This document shows, one piece after another, positions 10,074 through 21,300 of a stretch of 64,000 bases of DNA; positions within the stretch are counted from its first letter, which is position 1; every line of letters starts with the position of its first letter. The position numbers were made by a program, and so were the translations under genes. Source of the DNA: Puniceicoccaceae bacterium K14 (GTDB taxonomy: Bacteria; Verrucomicrobiota; Verrucomicrobiia; Opitutales; Opitutaceae); NCBI GenBank assembly GCA_022538095.1, contig JAKYXN010000014.1, positions 34,311-98,310 on the forward strand, written 5' to 3'. The notes beneath the pieces are model-generated. The model searched no databases, had not been told where the DNA came from, and saw only the letters and a program-made list of their open reading frames with translations.

Positions 10074-11354
10074 ATGTTCAATCTCCTGAAAATATTAACG
10101 GTGATCGTTGTTGTGTTTGCGTCGGTCTATTTGTTTGCCCGATTTTCAAGAGATTTTGGTGGTAGCAACAAACAGTACTTTGTCAGTAAGGAAGAAATTG
10201 CTGCTAGGGTTTCCAAGAAGAAACAGGAAGAAAGACTGTCCCGCGAGGATATCGAAAGAGAAGAAGGCGTATTTGAATTTTCTGATCTCGGAGAATTCTT
10301 ATCGGAGAGCGATAAGGCGAAGCGTAATTACCTGTTAAGAGAGAAACTGCGGAAATTGGAACCCGGAGCGATCGGCGACTTTTTAGAAGGAGTCCTGTCT
10401 GACGAAGAGGCTATTAGTCCATCGATAGAAGTTGCTGGCATCGCACTACAGGAAATTGCACGTAAAGAACCGGGGCTTGCTCTTACGTTATTGTATTCTC
10501 AAGATCCCTACATTCGGGAAGAGCTAGCGGAATCCTTAATTAGCGGTTGGTCTGAAACGGATCCCTTGTCGGCATGGGATTGGGTCGAGTCTGCGTGGAT
10601 GGATAAGGAGGGGAATTTTGTTGATCGTGCTTTGCAGAATCAACTTTCCGAGGCGGCGATGATAGTAATACTAAAAAAGCATGATGATATACCGATGGCC
10701 GCGACTTTGGCAAGTATGACGCTCCAGCCCGATCTAAAAAACGAATTGGTAATGGCGATCGCGGAACATGTTGTATCTGTGGATCCAGAGAGTGCTTTAT
10801 CGAAGTTTGAATTCGAAGGAGATGAAAGCGTAGACATTGCTATTATGAATTCGGTGATCGAGCAGTGGTCTGAACAAGACCTGAGTGGTGCCTTAACGTG
10901 GGCCTTGCAGAACGAGAGCGAGATCTCCGAAGTGGGTATGCGTAGTCTGGCGAAGCAAACGATCCTAAACTCAAATGCAAGCGCAGTTGATGAAGCTCGT
11001 GCTCAAATTTTGGATTCGGATAAGCAAGATGCGTTTATTAGTGAGGCCGCTCGATTGTACGTGCGCCAAGATTTGGTAACATCTGCTCAGTGGATTTCTT
11101 CGGTTGCGGATTCTGAGAATAAGGCAGAGGCTACGAATGACGCGTTGTATGAATTGGGATATGAAGACTTTGATACAACGATAGTTCTCTTGGATCTTGT
11201 GTATGATGGCGAAGGCGGACCGAGTATCGATTTATTACGCGACACATTAGAGGGGTGGGAAGAAGAGGATAGCAAACGAGTGATTCGTTATCTAGAATCG
11301 GGACAAGTTAACCCACTCGTTGCCGAGCAACTTTTGCTTGAGATGGGCGATTGA
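10074..11354 (+). CDS. Membrane-anchored alpha-helical repeat protein, function unknown
   Basis: 426 residues. Residues 4-22 are hydrophobic (an uncleaved anchor or signal sequence), followed by a basic and acidic linker to about residue 95. The rest is almost all helical, with repeats of the form D-P-L-S-A-W-D-W, D-L-S-G-A-L-T-W and D-L-V-T-S-A-Q-W about every 60-100 residues. This W-x-x-x-D-P-x-x-A-x-x-W style resembles HEAT/TPR-like solenoids found in exported proteins of Verrucomicrobiota. No catalytic motif is visible. It probably faces the periplasm and binds another protein. A candidate structured RNA precedes it. Confidence 0.75.
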   Translation: MFNLLKILTVIVVVFASVYLFARFSRDFGGSNKQYFVSKEEIAARVSKKKQEERLSREDIEREEGVFEFSDLGEFLSESDKAKRNYLLREKLRKLEPGAIGDFLEGVLSDEEAISPSIEVAGIALQEIARKEPGLALTLLYSQDPYIREELAESLISGWSETDPLSAWDWVESAWMDKEGNFVDRALQNQLSEAAMIVILKKHDDIPMAATLASMTLQPDLKNELVMAIAEHVVSVDPESALSKFEFEGDESVDIAIMNSVIEQWSEQDLSGALTWALQNESEISEVGMRSLAKQTILNSNASAVDEARAQILDSDKQDAFISEAARLYVRQDLVTSAQWISSVADSENKAEATNDALYELGYEDFDTTIVLLDLVYDGEGGPSIDLLRDTLEGWEEEDSKRVIRYLESGQVNPLVAEQLLLEMGD

Positions 11355-11508
11355 TTAGATTGTTTGAGAGATCGGTTAGCTAGTAGGTTCCAATTGGTGA
11401 TTTTTCTTTCTCTAATGATACGGAAATAGGATTTTAATCCGTTTGAGTATAGGAATATTAGAGAGCAAACCAAGCGACTATAGATTGTTCTAGTTTTTTG
11501 AATATTTG

Positions 11509-12375
11509 TTATTGTGACTGGCTGTATTGACGCTGTTTATTCTGTGGTTTTAAGAAAATGCCTTCTCCGATTTCGCGTAAGCCGTGCGGTGTAGTTTTTG
11601 CACGAGATCTTTGTGTTTCTGAGCGGATACGTCGATTGAAGGCCCATCCTTCTTTGGAAACGTATGATCTCGGATGATCGAGATGTAAGCAGGCTGCAGA
11701 ATGTCGTATTTGAATTCCTCTGATTCCTAGGTTGTTTAGGCGGATCCCTAATTCACTGTCTTCTGCACCATACACCATGCGGTTATCGAAGCCATTAGCT
11801 TTGAAAATATCCTTTTTCCACCCGGAGCTGTTTTGTCCATTTAATGTTGGGCGAGTAGTTGTAAGAAAATCAAGGATGCGACTCAATGAGTTGTTGGAAA
11901 GCTTGGCTGCAGACCTTAGATTGAAAAATCCGTGTTTTCTCAACCAAGCGATTTTGAAAGCATGCCCAGAACGAATATCGCCCTGTGAGAGTGATTGGCT
12001 GAGTGCCATGGGTAGTTTTACATAACCGCCAGAAAGATAGCTTCCTTTGCTCGCGAATCTTTTATGTACCGATACGAAGTTAGGATGTGGTATGCAGTCG
12101 CCATCACTAAAGACAATGTATTCGTATTTTGATGCTAACAAAGCTTTGTTGAGTATGAGGGTTTTGCGGAAACCTTTGTCTGGGTGCCAGATATGACGAA
12201 TTTTTAAGGGCGACTGTTCTATGATACGCTTGATTTCGTTGCGACAGATTTCATTCGATCCGTCGTCGGCGATTAGAATTTCAAATTCTTTATCGCTTTG
12301 CTGAGTATAGCCCCAAAGAACTTTTTGAAGCCATAGGGGAGAGTTGTATGTACTTATTATTATAGATGCTCTCAT
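11509..12375 (-). CDS. Family 2 glycosyltransferase
   Basis: 288 residues. GT-A fold start S-I-I-I-S-T-Y-N-S-P, nucleotide-sugar Asp at I-A-D-D-G-S, metal-binding D-x-D as F-S-D-G-D-C, and the C-terminal acceptor region G-A-E-D-S-E-L-G-I-R-L typical of the galactosyltransferase-like C-terminal domain. It would transfer a sugar from a nucleotide donor to a glycan or lipid acceptor at the cytoplasmic face; the substrate cannot be read. There is no transmembrane segment. It is convergent with the helical-repeat gene and has no glycan cluster around it. Confidence 0.88.
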   Translation of the reverse strand: MRASIIISTYNSPLWLQKVLWGYTQQSDKEFEILIADDGSNEICRNEIKRIIEQSPLKIRHIWHPDKGFRKTLILNKALLASKYEYIVFSDGDCIPHPNFVSVHKRFASKGSYLSGGYVKLPMALSQSLSQGDIRSGHAFKIAWLRKHGFFNLRSAAKLSNNSLSRILDFLTTTRPTLNGQNSSGWKKDIFKANGFDNRMVYGAEDSELGIRLNNLGIRGIQIRHSAACLHLDHPRSYVSKEGWAFNRRIRSETQRSRAKTTPHGLREIGEGIFLKPQNKQRQYSQSQ

Positions 12376-12695
12376 GCTGTAGGATTTTTTTAGTTCTCCG
12401 TAGCATAGTGCTTCTTGCTTATCCTAAAGATTGCTGGAATCTTAAATCAATTTAATGTTATTGTGCCTAAGTGGGAGGCAAAGGTCGGTTCTTGTCAGTA
12501 GTGGTGGATGAAATAAAGCCACTTGTGTTAGATGAGTGATCTTGAGGTAGAATGCGTCAAAAAAATGTTGCGTAAAGGCAAGCTACCTATCGGACTTGAC
12601 TGAGTATTGTGAAAGCAATCACAAAACCGAATGGAGTGAAAGTAATACTCCTGGATTAATAGGGAGTTTCGTTTTTAAATAAAGTATGAGTGTTG
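12376..12695. other. Intergenic region holding inverted repeats
   Basis: No gene seen. GAGTATT (12602-12608) can pair with AATACTC (12644-12650). Between them lies TGTGA-N6-TCACA (12608-12623). To the right, ACTCC/GGAGT (about 12647-12668) is followed by TTCGTTTTT on the plus strand and could end a short plus-strand transcript. Which role applies is unclear. Confidence 0.4.
12608..12623. promoter_or_regulatory. CRP/FNR-type palindrome
   Basis: TGTGA, six bases, TCACA: an exact match to the two half-sites recognised by E. coli CRP. It is 233 bp upstream of the glycosyltransferase start (minus strand). Its presence inside a larger inverted repeat means it may instead be an RNA stem. Confidence 0.35.
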
Positions 12696-13175
12696 CTATT
12701 GGGTATCGCTGTGTAAACTTCGAGTGCGTAACTTTTGTGCGATATCCAATGCCCGTTTTATGCGGGTCTCTTCTCGCTTGGCGCTTGAAACGTGATAAGC
12801 GAGTCCACGTTGTTTACCCAGGGTAAGGCTTTTCCATCGCTCATTGGCTTCGTTGTCTTGTTCTAGTGCGATCAAGAGCTCGTCGCATAGATCGATTTGA
12901 TTTGGCTCGGGGTCTGGCTTGATGATTACGGAAACAGAATGATCTAAGGACTGACCGATTTTTTTCAAGAGACTGAGTCCGATGACTATATGACTTCCAT
13001 TTGTTTTACTTCCTTGGAGTCCACGTCGTATTTCGTATCCATTAATCTGAACAATAAGTCTTTGGGTTTTCGCCTCGCGCAAGCTTGTTGCTATTTCATT
13101 TGGAATCGGAATTCCATGCGGTTGCATTGCTCCTTCTACGCGGCAAATATTGGCTGTGGATTTAAAAGATCCCAC
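12696..13175 (-). CDS. YdeI/OmdA-like protein with DUF1905-type N-terminus
   Basis: 159 residues. The N-terminal ~90 residues match the DUF1905 pattern (F-K-S-T-A-N-I...I-P-I-P-N-E-I...V-Q-I-N-G...R-G-L-Q-G), and the C-terminal ~60 match the bacteriocin-protection/OmdA helix (W-K-S-L-T...H-V-S-S-A-K-R-E-E-T-R-I-K-R). E. coli and Salmonella YdeI-type proteins are linked to envelope stress and peptide resistance, but the molecular function of the family is not settled. It lies 14 bp downstream of the PEBP gene, so the two probably share a transcript. Confidence 0.8.
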   Translation of the reverse strand: MGSFKSTANICRVEGAMQPHGIPIPNEIATSLREAKTQRLIVQINGYEIRRGLQGSKTNGSHIVIGLSLLKKIGQSLDHSVSVIIKPDPEPNQIDLCDELLIALEQDNEANERWKSLTLGKQRGLAYHVSSAKREETRIKRALDIAQKLRTRSLHSDTQ

Positions 13176-13189
13176 GTTGTCATCGATTG

Positions 13190-13828
13190 TTAAGCCGGCA
13201 TATCTGGATTCATGGAGTAGGTACCCATGTAAGAAGCTTCGGCCAAAATATGCCCGCTCATTGCTTCTAGTGTTTCTGGGCCAGTAGCACTTTCTGGGAG
13301 ACTCAACGTATCTACATCAAGGGCGTATAGAGTAAAATAGTAACGGTGAACGATGCTATCGTTCCAAGGTGGACACGGTCCGTCGTAGCTGCCGTAAATT
13401 CCTTCCATATCTGGATCGCCAGCGAACCAGTCAGTGTACGAGTTTTGCCCGTTTACTCCAAAAGAGCTTTTACCGCAGGGCTTTCCGCGAGCGGTGACTC
13501 CATTGGAAGCGACTCCTTCATCTATGGCGTTGAGACTGGCGGGGATGTCCACTAAAACCCAATGGTAAAATGGAACTCGAGGTAGATCGGCAGAAACGAC
13601 GCGGCCCTCCTGATTTACGTCTTCACCAGAAGAAGGGACATCGATGTCGTGGCAGATCAATGCGAATGAGCGGGTGCCTGAGGGAGTGTTTTCCCAACGA
13701 ATAGAAGGGTTGATATTGTCGCTGACTGCGAATGGACCATCGGTTCCAGGTTTTCCGAAGGCGAAGCGTGCTGGGATAGGGTCACCCTGATTCCAGCCGT
13801 CAATGCTAAGTGAGAGTGTTGGTTGCAT
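13190..13828 (-). CDS. YbhB/YbcL-type phosphatidylethanolamine-binding (PEBP) protein
   Basis: 212 residues with no signal peptide. PEBP motifs are R-S-F-A-L-I-C-H-D-I-D-V-P (ligand-pocket Asp and His), F-Y-H-W-V-L-V-D-I-P and G-P-C-P-P-W-N-D-S-I-V-H-R-Y-Y-F-T-L-Y-A-L-D. It is somewhat longer than the ~160-180 residues of E. coli YbhB, with extra sequence between D-I-D-V-P and the H-W motif. The bacterial role of the family is poorly known. It is upstream of the YdeI-like gene in the same operon. Confidence 0.9.
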   Translation of the reverse strand: MQPTLSLSIDGWNQGDPIPARFAFGKPGTDGPFAVSDNINPSIRWENTPSGTRSFALICHDIDVPSSGEDVNQEGRVVSADLPRVPFYHWVLVDIPASLNAIDEGVASNGVTARGKPCGKSSFGVNGQNSYTDWFAGDPDMEGIYGSYDGPCPPWNDSIVHRYYFTLYALDVDTLSLPESATGPETLEAMSGHILAEASYMGTYSMNPDMPA

Positions 13829-13867
13829 GATTAATGAACTGTAATTTTGTATTACTTGATAAAGCTA

Positions 13868-15496
13868 TTAGATTCTACGTTTGATCGCATCTTTTAATCG
13901 TGCGGGATCTTTAATAAGTCGTTTTAATTTTGGCCAAAACGAGGCGGGGATGTTTTTCACTTTGTGAGAGAGCGAGTTATGGCGTCCATGAAATTCGAAT
14001 ACTAGATACTTGGCTACAGTCGTGCCCGAATTTCTCATCGAATGAGGTTGGCCGGCAGCATAAAAGATTGCACTAAAGGCACTGACTTTCTGCTTGAGCG
14101 TTTCGACTTCTCCCTCAAGCAGTACGATCCCGACGTCGTAGGCGTCCACATGCGGTTCGTACCCGGCTCCGGGCTCAAGGATTGAGAGATGGCAATGGAG
14201 CTTATTTAGGTTGCGTGTGGGGTGGCTTATTAGGTGCCGCACTGAGTATCCTTCTCGAATTTCTCTCTCATCTCCTTCGCTAGAGTCTATGACCTGCGGT
14301 TTGAGTTCCGACTCATATTCCTTGGAATCGTCGCTGACCCACTTAAACATCAGATAGCTAGCAGGTCCTTCCTTTGGGCTCTCTAGAGTATGCTCGTACC
14401 AAGCAGGGTAGTAGCTGAACATGCCGGGTTTCATCTTAACTCGTTTGTAGTTTCCTGGTTCGCCATCTTGCAAGATGAGCTCGGGATTACCTTCTAGGAC
14501 TACTAGCACCTCTTCTTCTCTGTGGTTGTGAGGTGGATGAGGTTGGCATTCGGACCTAAGTACTGATGAATGGCACTCGATGAACTGAAGCTCTGGGGTC
14601 GTTCCAAGGAAACCGGGATAGTAGGTCCATACATTATTCTTATCCTCTTCTAGGTGTGAGCCAAAATTTTGTATACGGGTAGATAGAGCTGGCATAGAAT
14701 CTCGTTGGAATGGACTAGGTGCGGGGACAATATGGTTTTCCGCAGATTGATCGCTCCCACTGACTAAAATGCATTTCGGGCGCGGATGGCGCAGTGTTTG
14801 AAATGGCCAAGATAGGTTACTGAAGTCTGGGATGAAGATCGGAGTATCGCTAGGCGCATACTGAAGTAGCACAGAATAGCGTGTTCGAGTATTCTTTGTA
14901 TTTAGTGATCCATGCCAAAGCCTTCCATCAAAAAACAAAGCATCCCCCTCGTGAGTCTTGGTCTCCACGATTGAAGATGTGTCGTCAGCATTTTTTGACC
15001 ATTGGTTGATTTGGTCATCCGACAGTCTATCTCTCCCTATGTTGTTTTCTTTTTGAAATTGCTGAATGCTCTTTCCAATTAGGTGAGATTTGGATACGAT
15101 TTTTAATGAAGTTTGCTCATCTGTATTTAAGAGCCCTATCCAGACCGAAACGAACCTCCCATCTGGTGCGGACGATTCAATATCAGTGTGCCATGGATGT
15201 TCTTTGCCAGGATGCCTTTCTATGAGAGAAGCTCCCCAGAGGATGATGTTTTTTCCGATGATGGATTTGACTCTTTCGACGATTGCGTCGTGCCTAGCGA
15301 CTTCGCAAAAATTTGTAGAAACGGGAGCCCAGCCCTTTATCCAATCGCTTGGACCTGTGTCCGCTGGGTTTAAAAGGCGGTGTAAGATTTCCTTGCACTC
15401 TGGTTGGGTGAAAATTTTTACAGGAGCAACAAAGCCTTCGCGTCGAAACGATTCGGCGAATTCTCTTAATCGGTTGCGTTGAGGAGGGCTAGCCAT
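13868..15496 (-). CDS. PhyH-type dioxygenase fused to two cupin domains
   Basis: 542 residues in three parts. Residues ~1-240 look like a phytanoyl-CoA dioxygenase-like 2-oxoglutarate/Fe(II) oxygenase: the H-x-D of the metal triad is in H-P-W-H-T-D, the distal His in G-R-L-W-H-G-S, and the oxoglutarate Arg in T-R-Y-S-V. Residues ~280-390 form a cupin (P-H-N-H-R-E-E-E-V-L-V-V-L-E-G, later Y-E-H-T). Residues ~410-515 form a second cupin (G-A-G-Y-E-P-H-V-D-A-Y-D-V with a distal Q-P-H-S-M). No signal peptide. Substrate unknown. The frame is intact, so the fusion is real in this sequence. Confidence 0.8.
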   Translation of the reverse strand: MASPPQRNRLREFAESFRREGFVAPVKIFTQPECKEILHRLLNPADTGPSDWIKGWAPVSTNFCEVARHDAIVERVKSIIGKNIILWGASLIERHPGKEHPWHTDIESSAPDGRFVSVWIGLLNTDEQTSLKIVSKSHLIGKSIQQFQKENNIGRDRLSDDQINQWSKNADDTSSIVETKTHEGDALFFDGRLWHGSLNTKNTRTRYSVLLQYAPSDTPIFIPDFSNLSWPFQTLRHPRPKCILVSGSDQSAENHIVPAPSPFQRDSMPALSTRIQNFGSHLEEDKNNVWTYYPGFLGTTPELQFIECHSSVLRSECQPHPPHNHREEEVLVVLEGNPELILQDGEPGNYKRVKMKPGMFSYYPAWYEHTLESPKEGPASYLMFKWVSDDSKEYESELKPQVIDSSEGDEREIREGYSVRHLISHPTRNLNKLHCHLSILEPGAGYEPHVDAYDVGIVLLEGEVETLKQKVSAFSAIFYAAGQPHSMRNSGTTVAKYLVFEFHGRHNSLSHKVKNIPASFWPKLKRLIKDPARLKDAIKRRI

Positions 15497-15560
15497 TGAT
15501 TAGGCTAAAAATTTATGGATTGCGCTACCCTCCGCAACAATAATGCAGGCTCGAGAGCTT

Positions 15561-18110
<2,550 letters not shown>

Positions 18111-18119
18111 GGGTGTAAG

Positions 18120-18260
18120 TGTTTTATGTTACCCACAGATAGCTCAGATTTTCTCAGATAAATAGTTGGGCTAATTCTTTGGAAATATGGATTGTGGGTG
18201 AAGTATTTCGAAAAGTTTGATTTTTGCCCACGAAAATCACGAAGTTGCACGAAGGATTGT
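18120..18260. repeat. Short decayed CACAGAT/CACGAA-type repeats
   Basis: Contains CACAGATAGCTCAGATTTTC and, further right, CCACGAAAATCACGAAG followed by CACGAAGG. Such short direct repeats of CACAGAT and CACGAAG words are dispersed between genes in several Verrucomicrobiota and Planctomycetota genomes, as far as I recall. Only worn single copies are seen here. Confidence 0.4.
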
Positions 18261-18270
18261 TGGTATTGCA

Positions 18271-18305
18271 AGGAAAAGGACGACCGGTCGGGTCGTCCTT
18301 TTCCT
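18271..18305 (-). terminator. Intrinsic terminator of the 1638-residue protein gene
   Basis: A perfect 15-bp stem (18271-18285 with 18291-18305), loop GGTCG. On the minus strand the gene ends 22 bp before it. Its central 25 bases (18276-18300) are identical, in the same orientation, to the hairpin that ends the icd gene at 23394-23418. Confidence 0.9.
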
Positions 18306-18326
18306 AATAAGTATTTATTTTCCTAT

Positions 18327-21300
18327 CTAATCGCTTTTTAAAATGTGAAATTTAAGGAAGGCTTTGGGGGAGGTTGTGGTTGCTTCCCAGATTGTTAGGT
18401 TTTTGGTTTCGCCGATTAGCTCGAAGTCTAATTCGTTTTCGCTCCAATCCATGAGATTAGTGCTTGTGTAGGGTGTTAATTCTATATCGGAGGTGTTTTG
18501 GGATAAGGTATAGCGTATTCGTATTTGCTCGTCATCGAAGAAAATGCCAGGTTGGGTTTCTGTTTGTTGAGTCGTGTGGAAGAGCCCCATCGCATAAGCC
18601 TCGAGGTTCGATTTTCCAGTATTGTTTGGATCGGCGAAGACAGGCGTTTTTTGAGGATCGTCACCATAAATAGATTCCGCCCAATGTTCGTAGCTCTGTG
18701 AAAAGACGGCTTTCAAATTGATATCTGCACTTATCCTAGATGTGAGAAGTGCCGTATTGCTGTTGATATTGCCTTCCCATCTATTGAACTCCCAACCCTC
18801 TGCAGGTGAAGCTGTAAGGCTGAGTATATCGCCGTGGTATATTTCTTTGGAATCTGAAAGGCCAATAATTTGTCCGTTACCACTTGTTTGTGTGGTGAGT
18901 CTATACGCGATCCGTTTGAAGACTGGGTAGACTGAGATGTTGTTTTCGAGCTTGAATGATAAATTGGGCTCCATCTGGATATAGTCCCCTTGCCATCCTT
19001 GAAACGTGTAACCAGAAGATGGGATAGCGTTAAGGCTGATTCCTTTTTTCCAGGCTAATTCATTTTGGCTAGTGATACCCGTAACCAGTCCTCCTTCATA
19101 GTTTCCAAGATTAAGCTGCCTGGTTGGAATCGTTAGTGGCTTGTCGCCAGAAAGGAAAAAATGGTTGTTGGATAAGTTACCATCGTTCTGAATTGTATTT
19201 GAGTCTATGTGCAGGCTTAGGAAGTAGTTTCCTGGTTGAAGATTTTCCGGGATTGTATAGGAAATTGAAATTGTATGCGTATCACCGGAAGCTAGTTCAG
19301 GTATTGAGGCGTTTTGTTGTTTTTGTATTCCATTTTCTGATATGTCGAGGCTCCATCGGTTTGTTTCGTTAGCTAATGTGTAAGTTATTTTTTTGTCAAT
19401 AAGCGCGGGGATCGTTGTCAGGCCAGAGTTTTTGATTGTGGCACTTATCGTCACGACATCGCCAATACCATATTCTTTGTCTGTGAACTGCGGATCAATA
19501 ATTGCTATGTCCTCCTTGGAAAAATCAATTAGTACTCCATCTGAGTTGTGAAAAAATACTTCGTTTAATGTCGTGATTGCGGAAACAGGGGTTGAATTCA
19601 GATTTGTCCAATCAATCCCATTTGTTGAGCTCCATAATGAAGGTCCGTGGAGGTAAAATGTAGAGTTTGTGGCTGTTAGTACGTATTCCCCTGAGACTGG
19701 AAGTGAGTGTTTTGACCAATTTTCACCGTTTGTGGATATGTAAATCGAATTGCTACTAAGTTCGAGGAATGCGGCAGCAGTCTCTGTGTTAACAGGATAG
19801 TTGAGGTCGTTTCCAAGGCTGTCGATGATGTTCCAAGTTTCGCCAAAATCAGTGCTTTCGATGGCATGCACATCGCCAGATATCGACTTTGGAGCTATGA
19901 GCTTATCATTGAATAGGATTACACGTTCAGGCTCGGAGATATTTGATTGTTGGATTGTTGTCCAATTGACACCATCGACTGATCTAGCAACTACCTCCGT
20001 ACCATCTATATTGGCTAAAATACGAAATGCTCTATCTCCCTCTGGGATAATCCTGTGAATAGATGGATTTTCATTACCAAAAACATCATTCCAAGGAATT
20101 TCATCCCAGGTTTCCCCACCTGTGCTTCTGAAAAGAGTTTTGTGATCTCTTGCAAGAAATACTCCGTTAGCATAAACTGGATAATCTGCTCCTCCCGGTT
20201 TTGGGGTTTCTAACCAGCTACCATCATTCTGTCGAATATTGAAAGTTCTAGAGGTCGTTGCTATTATAATTTCATCTCCAGAAACAGTTAAGGGAAACTC
20301 GTCTATTACTTCAGCATCTGTATTGCCCTGAACGTAAATCTCTGTTCCCTCAAATTTTCGATATGTTGTTTCTGGATGTATGGTTAATGTACCTTTTGGT
20401 GAAGATACCGTGACATTATTGGGTGGATAGCTCTCTCTGTTTGTCAGGTCAAAATAGGGTGCCCAGTCAAATGAGTCGAGAGTAGTTGTTTGATTTGAAG
20501 TAACGCTATTTCCAGTATTAATTGAATACCAAGTAAATCCATCTAAGGATACTAAATGACCAGATTGTGAATTGTAAGAAAATAGAAAGTCATTGGATTT
20601 AACTAGTTGTCCTGAATTAAAACCTTCGACTGTTTTCCAAGTGACCCCGTCGGCACTAAAAAGTATACCTCTGTTAGAGTAATCTACCCCGAAGTAGTCT
20701 TGGAAGCCGATTACTAGGTTGCCGCCGATCTCGTGTATGCTAGTAAGGTCATAGTATACTGGAGTTTGGATGATACTCCAGTTTATACCATCCTGTGAAA
20801 TGTGAGCTTGTCCTCCATCTGATGCTAGGTAAAAAGCACCCTTAAAGAATATCGCATCATTGAATTTTGCGTTTTCATGAATTTGGTCGGTTGACGAAAT
20901 TGGGATTGAATTAACTACTATTGTATCTTGAGCAGTTTTTCCATCAGCGGTTTCAATCGTGATCGTGATCTCATATCTACCCGGAGAAGTTGGTTGGAAA
21001 GTATATTGCCTCGAATCGATTTGCAGAGTGTCAACCAATTCACCATTTATTATTATGGATAGGGTTGATTCGCCACTCGATGATGAGAATGCATCAAAGA
21101 ATAGCTTAGTAGCTGTTCCTTTGATAATTGTTTGGCTCTTTGGAGTATCTTTAAATTTGCAATACAATGTGTTTGATTCGAAACTACCAGTTATTCCTAT
21201 TCCTTTGTCGGTTGATGTTATAATGGAATCTTTGGCTGCAATATAGTTAGCATAACTGGAGTTTGGAAGAGATAGCACCCGCTGTTCCCAATTAACGCCG

